From JACQZO01 sp964512325 (lineage in GTDB: Bacteria > Patescibacteriota > Gracilibacteria > RBG-16-42-10), in NCBI GenBank assembly GCA_964512325.1, contig CAZEGN010000023.1, positions 1 through 13,448 of the forward strand: a DNA stretch of 13,448 nucleotides. Direction: 5' to 3'. Under the pieces are notes generated by a model. It did not search any database and was not told the origin of the DNA. It saw only the letters and a list, made by a program, of their open reading frames with translations. The first letter of the stretch is position 1. The number at the start of each line of letters is the position of its first letter. Below are positions 7,071 to 13,393 of the stretch, one piece after another. The translations under genes and the position numbers were made by a program.

Positions 7071-7745
7071 TCAAGATACTGCTTTTTTAAAAGATAAGCC
7101 TGCAGTCTTTAATGCTGTGCGTAAAGCAGGCAAGCTAGCGGGACCAAAGCCATGCAGTGCTAATAAGTCTTGCTCTGCATGTTTAGCCAGCGTCGTAAGC
7201 GTGGTGATGTTATGATTCTCCAGTGCTCTTCTTGCGGGTGCACTGAGCAAGTGCAAAAAGCCTTTTGGTGTTTTTGACTTTTCACAAATGGGGCAAGTGG
7301 GACAGTCACTGCTTTTTGTAAATTGATGTCCTTGAGCACAAGTCTTTTTCGTTGCCTTGGATGGCTTTGTTATATTGGCAGCTTTTTTGTAGAAGCCAGC
7401 TTGAGTGATGAGGGTATTGGTCATCTGGGTTAAGAGCTTCTCAGGTATAGCAGTTTCCCAGGGAATATTGATTGCCGACTTGGTAGTTTTGAAAGTCTTT
7501 AGTTTTTTTTTGTATTGAGCCATGATTTGAGGAATGAAATAGACAGAGTAGTGCTTTTTCCAACCAGCGTACCATAGTGCTTTTTTGTCGAACTTAAAGG
7601 CTGGCATGCCATAACTAATCGTTTCGTCAGCATATTCAGGGAGTAGGGAGAGAAACAACTGACGCAAGGCTTGTAAAGTGTGTTTTTGCTTGGAGGAGAA
7701 CTGCTGAAAATGTGCGGTGATCGGGGCTGGTATTGCCTTAGGCAT
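7071..7745 (-). CDS. DUF1801 (YdhG-like) protein with zinc-ribbon and RNA-polymerase-alpha-CTD-like domain
   Basis: Three parts are visible in 224 aa. Residues 1-120 are a DUF1801/YdhG-like alpha/beta domain with the diagnostic ETISYGMPAFKF (41-52), the W-rich YAGWKKHYSVYFIP (59-72) and INIPW (92-96). Residues 136-154 hold CAQGHQFTKSSDCPTCPICE, a compact Cys/His cluster (C136, H140, C148, C151, C154) that probably binds zinc. Residues 160-220 form a helix-hairpin-helix module like the RNA polymerase alpha C-terminal domain (SAPARRALENHNITTLTTLA, HGFGPASLPALRTALKTAGL). This domain combination recurs in bacteria. DUF1801 relatives have been linked to a frataxin-like iron role, but the function here is unproven. 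A TACTAA box lies 8 nt before the ATG. Confidence 0.85.
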   Translation of the reverse strand: MPKAIPAPITAHFQQFSSKQKHTLQALRQLFLSLLPEYADETISYGMPAFKFDKKALWYAGWKKHYSVYFIPQIMAQYKKKLKTFKTTKSAINIPWETAIPEKLLTQMTNTLITQAGFYKKAANITKPSKATKKTCAQGHQFTKSSDCPTCPICEKSKTPKGFLHLLSAPARRALENHNITTLTTLAKHAEQDLLALHGFGPASLPALRTALKTAGLSFKKAVS

Positions 7746-7753
7746 ACTGAAGA

Positions 7754-7759
7754 TTAGTA
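7754..7759 (-). promoter_or_regulatory. -10-like box close to the DUF1801 gene start
   Basis: On the minus strand TGTACTAAT contains TACTAA, 8 nt before the ATG at 7745. It implies a leaderless or nearly leaderless message. No clear -35 was seen. Confidence 0.3.
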
Positions 7760-7836
7760 CAGTGTTAGTTTAATGAGAAATGTGAAATGTGAAAAGCGAA
7801 TTAGCGGTGGCATTTTGATCACAAGGGGATAAAAAG

Positions 7837-7866
7837 TTGCTTTTAGGATAATGAATTGTGCATACT
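7837..7866 (+). promoter_or_regulatory. Candidate promoter for the SRPBCC gene
   Basis: TTGCTT (7837-7842), an 18-nt spacer and CATACT (7861-7866) lie in the 144-nt divergent intergenic region between 7745 and 7890. The same region carries two short direct repeats (GAAATGT) around 7776-7790 of unknown meaning. Confidence 0.35.
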
Positions 7867-7889
7867 GTATTTGTAATTAAATCCTGCAT

Positions 7890-8327
7890 ATGAACAAGAC
7901 ACTGCATTTCTCGATTGCTATTCATGCCCCAAAGGAAAAGGTGTGGCAAAAGATGCTCGATAAGGAATCTTATGAGCAATGGACTGCTGCTTTTTCAGCA
8001 GGTTCAACGTATCAAGGCTCTTGGGAAAAAGGTGCTCAAATTAGATTTGTAGACCCTTCTGGTAATGGTATGCTTTCGGAAATTGCTGAGAATAGACCTT
8101 TTGAATTTGTTTCCATTCGTCACCTAGGATGGATTATGCAAGGAAAAGAAGACACCACTAGTCCTGCAATCACAAGCTGGGCACCAGCCTACGAGAATTA
8201 TACTTTTAAGGAAGATAACGGCGTAACTACTTTAGAGATTTCAATCGACGTAACTGAAGCATTCGAAAAAGACATGCAAGATGCTTGGCCAAAAGCTTTG
8301 GATAAGCTAAAAGAGATTTGCGAATAG
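7890..8327 (+). CDS. SRPBCC-superfamily (AHSA1/START-like) protein
   Basis: This 145-aa cytosolic protein has the length and layout of single-domain SRPBCC proteins. It opens with a beta strand and the family motif SIAIHAPKEKVWQKMLDKES (8-27), then QWTAAF. Beta strands follow (WEKGAQIRFVDPSGNGMLSE, FEFVSIRHLG, YENYTFKEDNGVTTLEISID), and it ends with the long C-terminal helix (EAFEKDMQDAWPKALDKLKE) that closes the ligand cavity. Relatives bind hydrophobic ligands or act as AHSA1-like factors; the ligand cannot be read from the sequence. It diverges from the DUF1801 gene, which often travels with SRPBCC proteins in bacterial genomes (from memory). The promoter of the next gene begins within its last codons. 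Confidence 0.85.
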   Translation: MNKTLHFSIAIHAPKEKVWQKMLDKESYEQWTAAFSAGSTYQGSWEKGAQIRFVDPSGNGMLSEIAENRPFEFVSIRHLGWIMQGKEDTTSPAITSWAPAYENYTFKEDNGVTTLEISIDVTEAFEKDMQDAWPKALDKLKEICE

Positions 8328-8346
8328 AGTGTGCAAATAATATAAT
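8318..8346 (+). promoter_or_regulatory. Candidate promoter of the kinase-MOSC unit
   Basis: TTGCGA (8318-8323), a 17-nt spacer and a perfect TATAAT (8341-8346) overlap the end of the SRPBCC gene. Transcription would start near 8353, leaving about 65 nt before the ATG at 8418. A second perfect TATAAT at 8371-8376 lacks a good -35 and may be an alternative -10. Confidence 0.5.
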
Positions 8347-8417
8347 CTGGAGTTTCTGACAAGGGGCGGATATAATCAGGGAGACAATGTGTCGTTTTCT
8401 CTAACCCAAGTCTTCTC

Positions 8418-9419
8418 ATGCCCAGACCCAGTTTGTTCGCCAGTTTGGCAGAGCGTATAGGCAGCAGTCGACCACCACGAGCGGATCCTGCAGCTAAAGC
8501 TCGCGAGCACCATCGAGCCCGTTTGGCTAATAGCTGGCAGAGCAAGCCTGTCGATATTACATTATCTCCCAATGCCTTAGATATTGGGGCCGAAATTGGT
8601 GATTGGCGTATGCTGGAATTGGGACCAAATATGCGCAATTGGCCGATGAATATCATTATGCATGTTGAGCATGTGAGGACAGCGATGGCTGGTGTGCTTA
8701 AAATGCCAAGTCCAGCCTACTTAGCTAGAAACCCTCGTGCTCGCGCTAGGTTTGAGCATGAGCTCATTATCACTGGCAAAGCAAATCATCCGCATATAGT
8801 TGCTGTACTTGAAGCGAGCGAGATCGGCAATATGCCCTATTTTGTTTTGCCTCGCTATGCTGCTGATTTGAATGAGTGTACTACGCGAGAGCTGCTAACA
8901 AGACAAGAAATATGGGCTGTTTTAACCCAGATAGCATCAGGTTTAGCGTACTTGCATGAAGAGCATGGTGTGATACACGGTGATATTAAGCCCTACAATG
9001 TCATGGTTGAGGCTATCAATGATAGAAACAAGCAGGCTAAGATTATTGATCTTAATACTACACGCCCATTGGGAAGTGTGGATACTGAAGTGATACGTAC
9101 GCCGGCTTATATGGCTCCCTGGAGTCTGCCGGAATTGCCAGCCACCACTGCCACGGACCTTTATGCTTTTGTGATTACTATTGGTGACTTATTGTATAGT
9201 AAGAGGATTTCACCTATTTTAGATGCCATTGGTGCTGAGGAAGAGCCAGAATTCGGACAAGTTTTGGCAAACAGCGCCTTACAAGATTGTTTGAGAAACG
9301 ATGGTTCTTTGCAGTCTGAGTTAGTGGCGGCATTATTAGCCGTGTTAAGTAAACAGCAAATCGGATTGCCTAGTCTGAGAGAATTGGAAATGCTATTGCA
9401 AAAACAGGCAGAGCGTTAG
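8418..9419 (+). CDS. Divergent Ser/Thr protein kinase homologue (possibly pseudokinase)
   Basis: This 333-aa protein has a eukaryotic-type kinase fold. The Arg/Ala-rich N-terminus (1-45) is variable. The Gly-rich loop is replaced by ELGPNMRNW (67-75). The beta3 Lys is probably K95 (AGVLKMP), with E113 or E115 as the alphaC Glu. HGDIKPYN (187-194) keeps the catalytic Asp (D189), the Lys and the metal-binding Asn. The DFG position reads DLN (211-213), keeping the Asp, and the APE motif is changed to TPAYMAPW (228-235). The subdomain IX Asp is D247 (TDLYAF). The key Lys and Asp residues survive, so activity is possible, but the altered Gly loop, DLN and APW suggest weak or atypical activity. There is no membrane span or sensor domain. 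A MOSC-domain gene follows 55 nt downstream, and a good promoter lies upstream. Confidence 0.82.
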   Translation: MPRPSLFASLAERIGSSRPPRADPAAKAREHHRARLANSWQSKPVDITLSPNALDIGAEIGDWRMLELGPNMRNWPMNIIMHVEHVRTAMAGVLKMPSPAYLARNPRARARFEHELIITGKANHPHIVAVLEASEIGNMPYFVLPRYAADLNECTTRELLTRQEIWAVLTQIASGLAYLHEEHGVIHGDIKPYNVMVEAINDRNKQAKIIDLNTTRPLGSVDTEVIRTPAYMAPWSLPELPATTATDLYAFVITIGDLLYSKRISPILDAIGAEEEPEFGQVLANSALQDCLRNDGSLQSELVAALLAVLSKQQIGLPSLRELEMLLQKQAER

Positions 9420-9474
9420 TGCCATTTGTATTTTTGCCGATGGTTTACTATGCTCACTTCCTTAGCAATAATGT

Positions 9475-10566
9475 ATGGCAATTGAGCGTTGGGGCGAGGT
9501 GGTGGAGGTGTATCGCACTGGTCATCAGGAAAAAGTCGCACAAGCACAGAAGGAGTTAGTGCTGAAAGTGGGCGGCGGAATTAGTGCCGATAAGCATGAT
9601 GGTACAACGTTGAGCAAAGGAGATAGAGAGCGCTCTGCCTTTGGTTTGCCAAAGCCTCCTAAAGTGGCTGCTCCTGCACCTACGTCTCGTATTGTAACTG
9701 CTCGTTGGCGTGAAGCAACTATCGTAGCTGAAGATGAGATGACTGCTTTAGCATCAAAGCTTAATGTGCCTTTGGATGCTAAGGCAATGGCGCGATGTTT
9801 GTGTGCCAATATTTTAGTGCGCGGTGTGCAACGCTTTACGCAAGTGCCGTCCGGTTCTGCTCTACATTTTTATCAGAGTAGTACGGATGAACGCCCTGAC
9901 TGCACGCTTGTGGTTACTGGGCCTAATCTGCCTTGTGAAGCCCCCGGACATACTATTAAACGCGCTTGCCCAGATTTTGATCCCACACTATTTGAAGATG
10001 CTGCTAAAGAGCGCAGAGGTTTGTTGGCCAATGTGTTTTGGACTAAAAGTGAGACTGCTTCTGTTAGAGCCAATAGCTCGGTTTTGGTCTGGCAAAAAGG
10101 AAGACTTGATCGAGAGAAACCTCTAGCCAAGCATGCAGCGCTGCAAAATGTAGGGATGTTATTACCGTCTGATAAAGCCAATGCTTCAGAGTCGCAGCGC
10201 CTTAAACAGGCGCAGGTTTTGCTGATGCTTGTTGATCGTTTTCAGCCTGAGCAAATCCAACACGTGATCACTCTTGTGCGCTTGTTAGGCCAATTGCATA
10301 TTGCTCCAAGTGAAAAGCTCTTTTTGCAGTCAAAGGCTGTGGCTGTCGGTTTGCCTGTACATGTCGATGAACTCGGTAAAAACTGGCAAGACCTATTCCC
10401 CACATTAGCGCCAGCTGAATCCGCTCTGAGCGATGAAGCGCAATTAACGCTTTGGTATCAAGGGGTATTAAACTTGCTACAAGCCTTGGCGGTTCATGAA
10501 CAAGACAATACTCTTATTCTAGATGCCGCTTTTCATGTCTACAATAAAACCATGCGTGCCGCTTAA
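9475..10566 (+). CDS. MOSC-domain protein with an extra C-terminal helical region
   Basis: Residues 1-208 match the MOSC (molybdenum cofactor sulfurase C-terminal) pattern: opening strands, GGGISADKHDG (33-43) for the usual GIxGDRHxG, and SRIVTARW. RCLCANILVRGV (107-118) corresponds to the R-x-N-I-x-V-x-G segment, and GSALHFYQ is followed by LVVTGPNLPCEAPG (145-158), whose C154 is the conserved Cys. ANSSVLVWQKG (199-209) replaces the usual GD-x-V ending. MOSC domains handle activated sulphur or the molybdenum cofactor. Residues 50-70 form a Pro/Ala-rich insertion. Residues 210-363 are a separate mainly helical region with no recognised family. No Moco enzyme or cysteine desulfurase gene is nearby, so its substrate is unclear. 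It is probably co-transcribed with the kinase gene. The TAA overlaps the opposite gene's stop. Confidence 0.75.
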   Translation: MAIERWGEVVEVYRTGHQEKVAQAQKELVLKVGGGISADKHDGTTLSKGDRERSAFGLPKPPKVAAPAPTSRIVTARWREATIVAEDEMTALASKLNVPLDAKAMARCLCANILVRGVQRFTQVPSGSALHFYQSSTDERPDCTLVVTGPNLPCEAPGHTIKRACPDFDPTLFEDAAKERRGLLANVFWTKSETASVRANSSVLVWQKGRLDREKPLAKHAALQNVGMLLPSDKANASESQRLKQAQVLLMLVDRFQPEQIQHVITLVRLLGQLHIAPSEKLFLQSKAVAVGLPVHVDELGKNWQDLFPTLAPAESALSDEAQLTLWYQGVLNLLQALAVHEQDNTLILDAAFHVYNKTMRAA

Positions 10567-11123
10567 GCGAGAGCGGAAAGCAATTCAGGTAATATGACAA
10601 TATTATCAGCTGCGCCGAGATGTCCCCCTTGTGTGGTAATAATAGTGGCTTGTAACTTTTGTTCAAAAAGCTTTTTATTTTCTGCGTAAGGTACCAGAGA
10701 GTCGTCAGTGGACAGAATGGCACAAATGTTGTTCACATGAGCTTTAACCTGTGAAAAGTTAATTGGTCTGGTGAGCCATGGTTCAGCTAATGCTTGTTCT
10801 GCTGGATCTTCAATACCGCTCAACGTAAACCAGCCTGCCACAAAAATTGTCTGTTTGACCTTGCTGTTTGCTGGAAGGTGTTCTAGATAGCGCATAATTG
10901 TCTGACAGCCAATACTGTGGCCAATAAAAACTGTCTCTTCATCTGGCGTTGGAGCCAGCTGAAGTAAAGTGTTTACCCAGACATCAATAGTCGGCCTATC
11001 AGGGGTTGGCATTGCTGGTACTTGAACCTGATAGCCTTGTTTTTCTAATTCTTTTCTGGCCCAAGGAAACCACCCTTCTTCAGGAAACCCACTCCATCCA
11101 TGAACAATGTATGCCTTTTTCAT
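10563..11123 (-). CDS. RBBP9/YdeN-family alpha/beta serine hydrolase
   Basis: This 186-aa protein has the usual length of the RBBP9/YdeN family. It begins with the family strand and oxyanion region KAYIVHGWSG (3-12). The nucleophile is S70 in GHSIG (68-72), the acid is D140 or D141 in LSTDDSLVP, and the base is H168 in GGHLG. FVAGWF (94-99) is also typical. Members are small cytosolic hydrolases or esterases whose natural substrates are mostly unknown. The stop codon overlaps the stop of the convergent MOSC gene by TTAA (10563-10566), so no terminator lies between them. A TTTTAT box lies 9 nt before the ATG and overlaps a 9-bp inverted repeat, a possible control site. Confidence 0.9.
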   Translation of the reverse strand: MKKAYIVHGWSGFPEEGWFPWARKELEKQGYQVQVPAMPTPDRPTIDVWVNTLLQLAPTPDEETVFIGHSIGCQTIMRYLEHLPANSKVKQTIFVAGWFTLSGIEDPAEQALAEPWLTRPINFSQVKAHVNNICAILSTDDSLVPYAENKKLFEQKLQATIITTQGGHLGAADNIVILPELLSALA

Positions 11124-11134
11124 AGCGTGCTCAT

Positions 11135-11188
11135 AAAATCAATGTGTCATAATCTTAGCTGGACTGGAGGCTAAAAGCTATTGATTTT
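11135..11188 (-). promoter_or_regulatory. Inverted repeat with nested hairpin upstream of the hydrolase gene
   Basis: AAAATCAAT (11135-11143) and ATTGATTTT (11180-11188) form a perfect 9-bp inverted repeat. Inside it TTAGC (11155-11159) and GCTAA (11170-11174) form a second stem. The inner arm ends 11 nt before the hydrolase ATG and overlaps its -10-like box. It could be an operator or a leader hairpin; which one cannot be decided from sequence. Confidence 0.4.
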
Positions 11189-11257
11189 GGTGTTCATTCT
11201 TTTTTGGTTATCTCTCTCGTTTTCTTCTTCCAATTTCTGCCTCCTGCTCCTATTTCT

Positions 11258-11543
11258 CTTCATCCCGACTTCCGTGGAGAGATCCTGCCCGGTGTAAGCC
11301 CTATGCTACGATACTAGTTCATGTCGTGTTGGACGGTAAACGGCAAGATCTTTCGGCGTCGCTCCGCTTTGCTCAAGATGACAAAGCGAGAAGAAGATGA
11401 ATGGATGTTCACTTAAGTTGTGTCTCTCTGCTTCTCCTCTTGGTTTCCGTCTTTTCATTCCAAATCCTGTGGTGAGCTGGTCGAATCTATCCGCTCTCCG
11501 AGTTCCGGATTCAGAATGTCGTTTCACTCTGGTCGGGATGAAG
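11258..11543. repeat. Repeat block bounded by 12-bp inverted repeats
   Basis: CTTCATCCCGAC (11258-11269) and GTCGGGATGAAG (11532-11543) are perfect inverted repeats 286 bp apart end to end. The block contains 11344-11390, which reads CAAGATCTTTCGGCGTCGC then GCTCAAGATGACAAAGCG. This resembles the dispersed 'TCATC-TGAGC...GATCT' intergenic repeats seen in many bacterial genomes. GCTCTCCGAG at 11493-11502 recurs in the repeats near 13190. It has no transposase, so it could be a MITE-like element or a nest of dispersed repeats. Confidence 0.45.
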
Positions 11544-11556
11544 AATAAAGGATTTT

Positions 11557-12195
11557 TTATATAGCTTCTATCAACTCTTTTTTGATTTTCTTTTGCTTGG
11601 CTTGAATGACGAGTGATGGGATGGCCATAGCTGCGATGCTGCCTAGTACGATATTGGTTGGAACGTAGTTGGTCGCTAGCATAAACAGTAGGTAGGCTGA
11701 TTCAAAGTAGAATAATGGATGGTGCATATAGAATGCCATCCAGTCATTGCCATGTTTTTTCATATAGCGATTCATCATTCGTTGTGATGATTTGATAAAA
11801 AAGCCATGTAACCCTTTTTGAAAAGGAAAAAGGAGCGGCACTCCTCCCACCCAAACCATATCCATTAAAATGTGGCTAAAAACGCCGACACTTAAGAGTA
11901 CTGTGATTTGGTACAGCAAAGTAAATTGGCCGAAGTGCGCAAGTGCAAGCAAAGGCATTAGCACGGCCATATAAAAAAGCGGCGCATGCATAATAGTTTG
12001 ACGGTGATTAACAGCATCTGCCGTGAAAATAGTGTTTTTGCGTTTTTTGAATGCCATGTAATACAACAAATCAAAATCGGGAATAGCACCAGCAATGAAG
12101 CCCAGGGCAAAAAGCCATTTATTATTTGTATTCCAGCGATTGAGAAAGTAGGCAGTTGTAGCCGCGGTAGTTACTATATGTGTAGGAAGCATCAT
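11557..12195 (-). CDS. YdjM-like membrane-bound metal-dependent hydrolase
   Basis: This 212-aa integral membrane protein belongs to the YdjM/DUF457 group (COG1988 type). Metal-ligand-like residues are placed as in the family: H6 (LPTHIV), D40 and D42 in GAIPDFDLLYY, H64-R65 (VNHRQ), H70 (MHAP), and H108 with D112 (SHILMDMVW). Three to four hydrophobic segments surround them (about 27-38, 72-88, 92-111, 164-195). The C-terminus is Lys-rich and probably cytoplasmic. Family members are annotated as inner-membrane hydrolases, and E. coli YdjM is SOS-induced, but no LexA-like box was recognised here. The substrate is unknown. The start is the first of two consecutive Met codons, without a Shine-Dalgarno sequence. 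The RluA gene lies 63 nt upstream on the same strand. Confidence 0.85.
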   Translation of the reverse strand: MMLPTHIVTTAATTAYFLNRWNTNNKWLFALGFIAGAIPDFDLLYYMAFKKRKNTIFTADAVNHRQTIMHAPLFYMAVLMPLLALAHFGQFTLLYQITVLLSVGVFSHILMDMVWVGGVPLLFPFQKGLHGFFIKSSQRMMNRYMKKHGNDWMAFYMHHPLFYFESAYLLFMLATNYVPTNIVLGSIAAMAIPSLVIQAKQKKIKKELIEAI

Positions 12196-12258
12196 AAAAT
12201 TAAAACATCAATGCTCAACATTACCGTAGCATAAATGAAGATCAGCGAATAGTTTACA

Positions 12259-12918
12259 TCAAGCACTTTTGTTCTCTAGTATCTCGTCTACTGAAAAATG
12301 CAAATTATTGTTTTGCCAATACACTTCGTGACATTCCAAGAAGAAGGGTCTATTGGTGAAAGCCGTGCCATACAAAGGATCATTACAAAGTGGGTGACCA
12401 ATAGCCTCCAAATGGACTCTAATTTGATGTCTGGCACCTTTTGTGATCATAACTTCTAACAAACTGCTGTCTTTTTTTTCTTCAATTACCCGATAGGCAG
12501 TGATGGCTTGACGCCACTCGCCTCTTTTGGCCTCACCACCATGTTTGCGTACTGTCATCCGACTTTTACTACGAGGATGATGAGCGATAGCGTAGGTAAT
12601 TTCGCCTTCTTTATAGCGTAACTTTCCATCTACCTCAGTTCGATAGATTTTCTCAACTTCATCCCGTTGAGAGGCATCGATAAATGTTTTAAATGCTTTG
12701 TCTGTACATGCAAATAAAGCTACTCCTGAAGTAATCGTATCTAGACGATATAATAATCCACCTTCCCCCTCATTGAAGCACTTTACTTTTTTTTGCTCAG
12801 GGAATTCTTTGAGCACTTGCTCAACTAATGAGTTTGGTTCTTCGCCTGGTGTAGTTGGTACTCCTGCTGGCTTGTAGACCATGAGATAGTCTGATTTTCT
12901 CTTATATTGAAGCGACAT
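12259..12918 (-). CDS. RluA-family RNA pseudouridine synthase
   Basis: Converts specific uridines in rRNA or tRNA to pseudouridine. From the ATG at 12918 it is 219 aa. YLMVYKPAGVPTTP (11-24) is the family's opening strand and motif I. LLYRLDTITSG (55-65) holds the catalytic Asp D60 of the HRLD-x-x-TSG motif, with Tyr replacing the usual His. Later motifs include GARHQIRVHLEAIGHPLCND and DPLYG. There is no N-terminal S4 domain, so it is a short member, and the target site cannot be assigned. The frame is open upstream to 13017, but that 33-residue extension lacks family character, so the internal ATG (MSLQYKRKSDY) was chosen. A TACTAT box lies 6 nt before it. Confidence 0.88.
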   Translation of the reverse strand: MSLQYKRKSDYLMVYKPAGVPTTPGEEPNSLVEQVLKEFPEQKKVKCFNEGEGGLLYRLDTITSGVALFACTDKAFKTFIDASQRDEVEKIYRTEVDGKLRYKEGEITYAIAHHPRSKSRMTVRKHGGEAKRGEWRQAITAYRVIEEKKDSSLLEVMITKGARHQIRVHLEAIGHPLCNDPLYGTAFTNRPFFLECHEVYWQNNNLHFSVDEILENKSA

Positions 12919-12924
12919 GCTAAA

Positions 12925-12930
12925 ATAGTA
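12925..12930 (-). promoter_or_regulatory. -10-like box supporting the internal RluA start
   Basis: On the minus strand TACTAT is followed by TTTAGC and the ATG at 12918. Transcription would begin about at the start codon. This supports choosing the start at 12918 over 13017. No -35 hexamer was seen. Confidence 0.35.
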
Positions 12931-13030
12931 AACTGTTTCCAATTGAAAATAGCCTAGTGGTATGTTTTGAGCAAGATGAAATACCGCTCCACAAACTACC
13001 GTTGACTTCCTATACAACCTCTAACAACAT

Positions 13031-13195
13031 GGCATGCCTGCGCGCTTACGCGACTTCCTCCTGCGCAAAGCCTTCGGAGGACACTGTCGGCAGCCTAGCA
13101 CTGCGCTCACTCAGCGGAGAGCACAACATCAAATTAACACCCCTTAGCAAATGGTCTCCTTTCGCTGGCCCCGCCAGCCGAAGCTCTCCGAGCGC
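13031..13195. repeat. Composite hairpin repeat, copy 1
   Basis: Arm A (13031-13120) starts GGCATGCCTGCGCGC and ends GCCTAGCACTGCGCTCACTC then AGCGGAG. Arm B (13164-13195) is a 32-nt unit starting GCTGGCCCCGCCAGC, a perfect 6-bp stem with a CCC loop, followed by the small hairpin GCTC-TCC-GAGC. Relative to copy 2, arm A has an insertion of about 33 nt that is itself hairpin-like (TCCTCC 13056-13061 with GGAGGA 13076-13081). Confidence 0.75.
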
Positions 13196-13255
13196 TAAGA
13201 AATAACTGCTCATACATTAAGTGCAGTCGTTTGTTTTCTCATTCATTCACATCGT

Positions 13256-13389
13256 GGCATACCTGCGCGCTATCGCGACTTCGCTAGCCTAGCACTGCGC
13301 TGGCTCAGCGGAGGGCCAAAACTCGAATAAACAAATATGTAAAAGTAACCCATCAGTGCTGGCCCCGCCAGCCGAAGCTCTCCGAGCGC
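13256..13389. repeat. Composite hairpin repeat, copy 2
   Basis: Arm A (13256-13313) starts GGCATACCTGCGCGC and has the stem CGCTG-GCT-CAGCG. Arm B (13358-13389) is identical over 32 nt to that of copy 1. The repeat ends 4 nt before the encoded CCA of the tRNA, so on the minus strand it forms the immediate 3' flank of the tRNA. Confidence 0.75.
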
Positions 13390-13393
13390 AGGC

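Larger units (their letters stand above)
11124..11556. other. 433-bp non-coding, repeat-rich stretch
   Basis: Between the hydrolase and the YdjM-like gene I see no credible gene. It holds the hairpin described above, a pyrimidine-rich tract (about 11190-11265) and a block of degenerate GC-richer repeat segments (11258-11543). The 73-codon open frame on the minus strand (11306-11527) is made of repeat sequence and looks spurious. Confidence 0.6.
13018..13393. other. 376-bp non-coding stretch filled with hairpin repeats
   Basis: No gene is supported here. The stretch consists of two copies of a composite GC-rich repeat (arm A then arm B) separated by AT-rich spacers, ending at the tRNA. The 82-codon open frame at 12957-13205 crosses repeat sequence and the RluA upstream region and is judged spurious. 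Confidence 0.7.

Noticed and set aside
1025..10566. Alternative genetic code with TGA as Gly
   Set aside because: All genes are intact under the standard code and TGA serves as a stop (for example at 5734-5736). No in-frame TGA is needed.
11306..11527. 73-codon minus-strand open frame
   Set aside because: It lies wholly within repeat-like sequence, has low-complexity Arg/Glu-rich composition and no family features.
12919..13017. 33-residue N-terminal extension of the RluA-type protein
   Set aside because: The family domain starts just after the internal ATG at 12918, and a -10-like box lies immediately upstream of that ATG.
12957..13205. 82-codon plus-strand open frame
   Set aside because: It crosses the upstream region of the RluA gene and the hairpin repeat, with no protein-like character.
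13031..13389. CRISPR array
   Set aside because: Only two copies, unequal spacing of about 194-225 bp, and repeats made of several hairpins. This is not the regular short repeat-spacer pattern.
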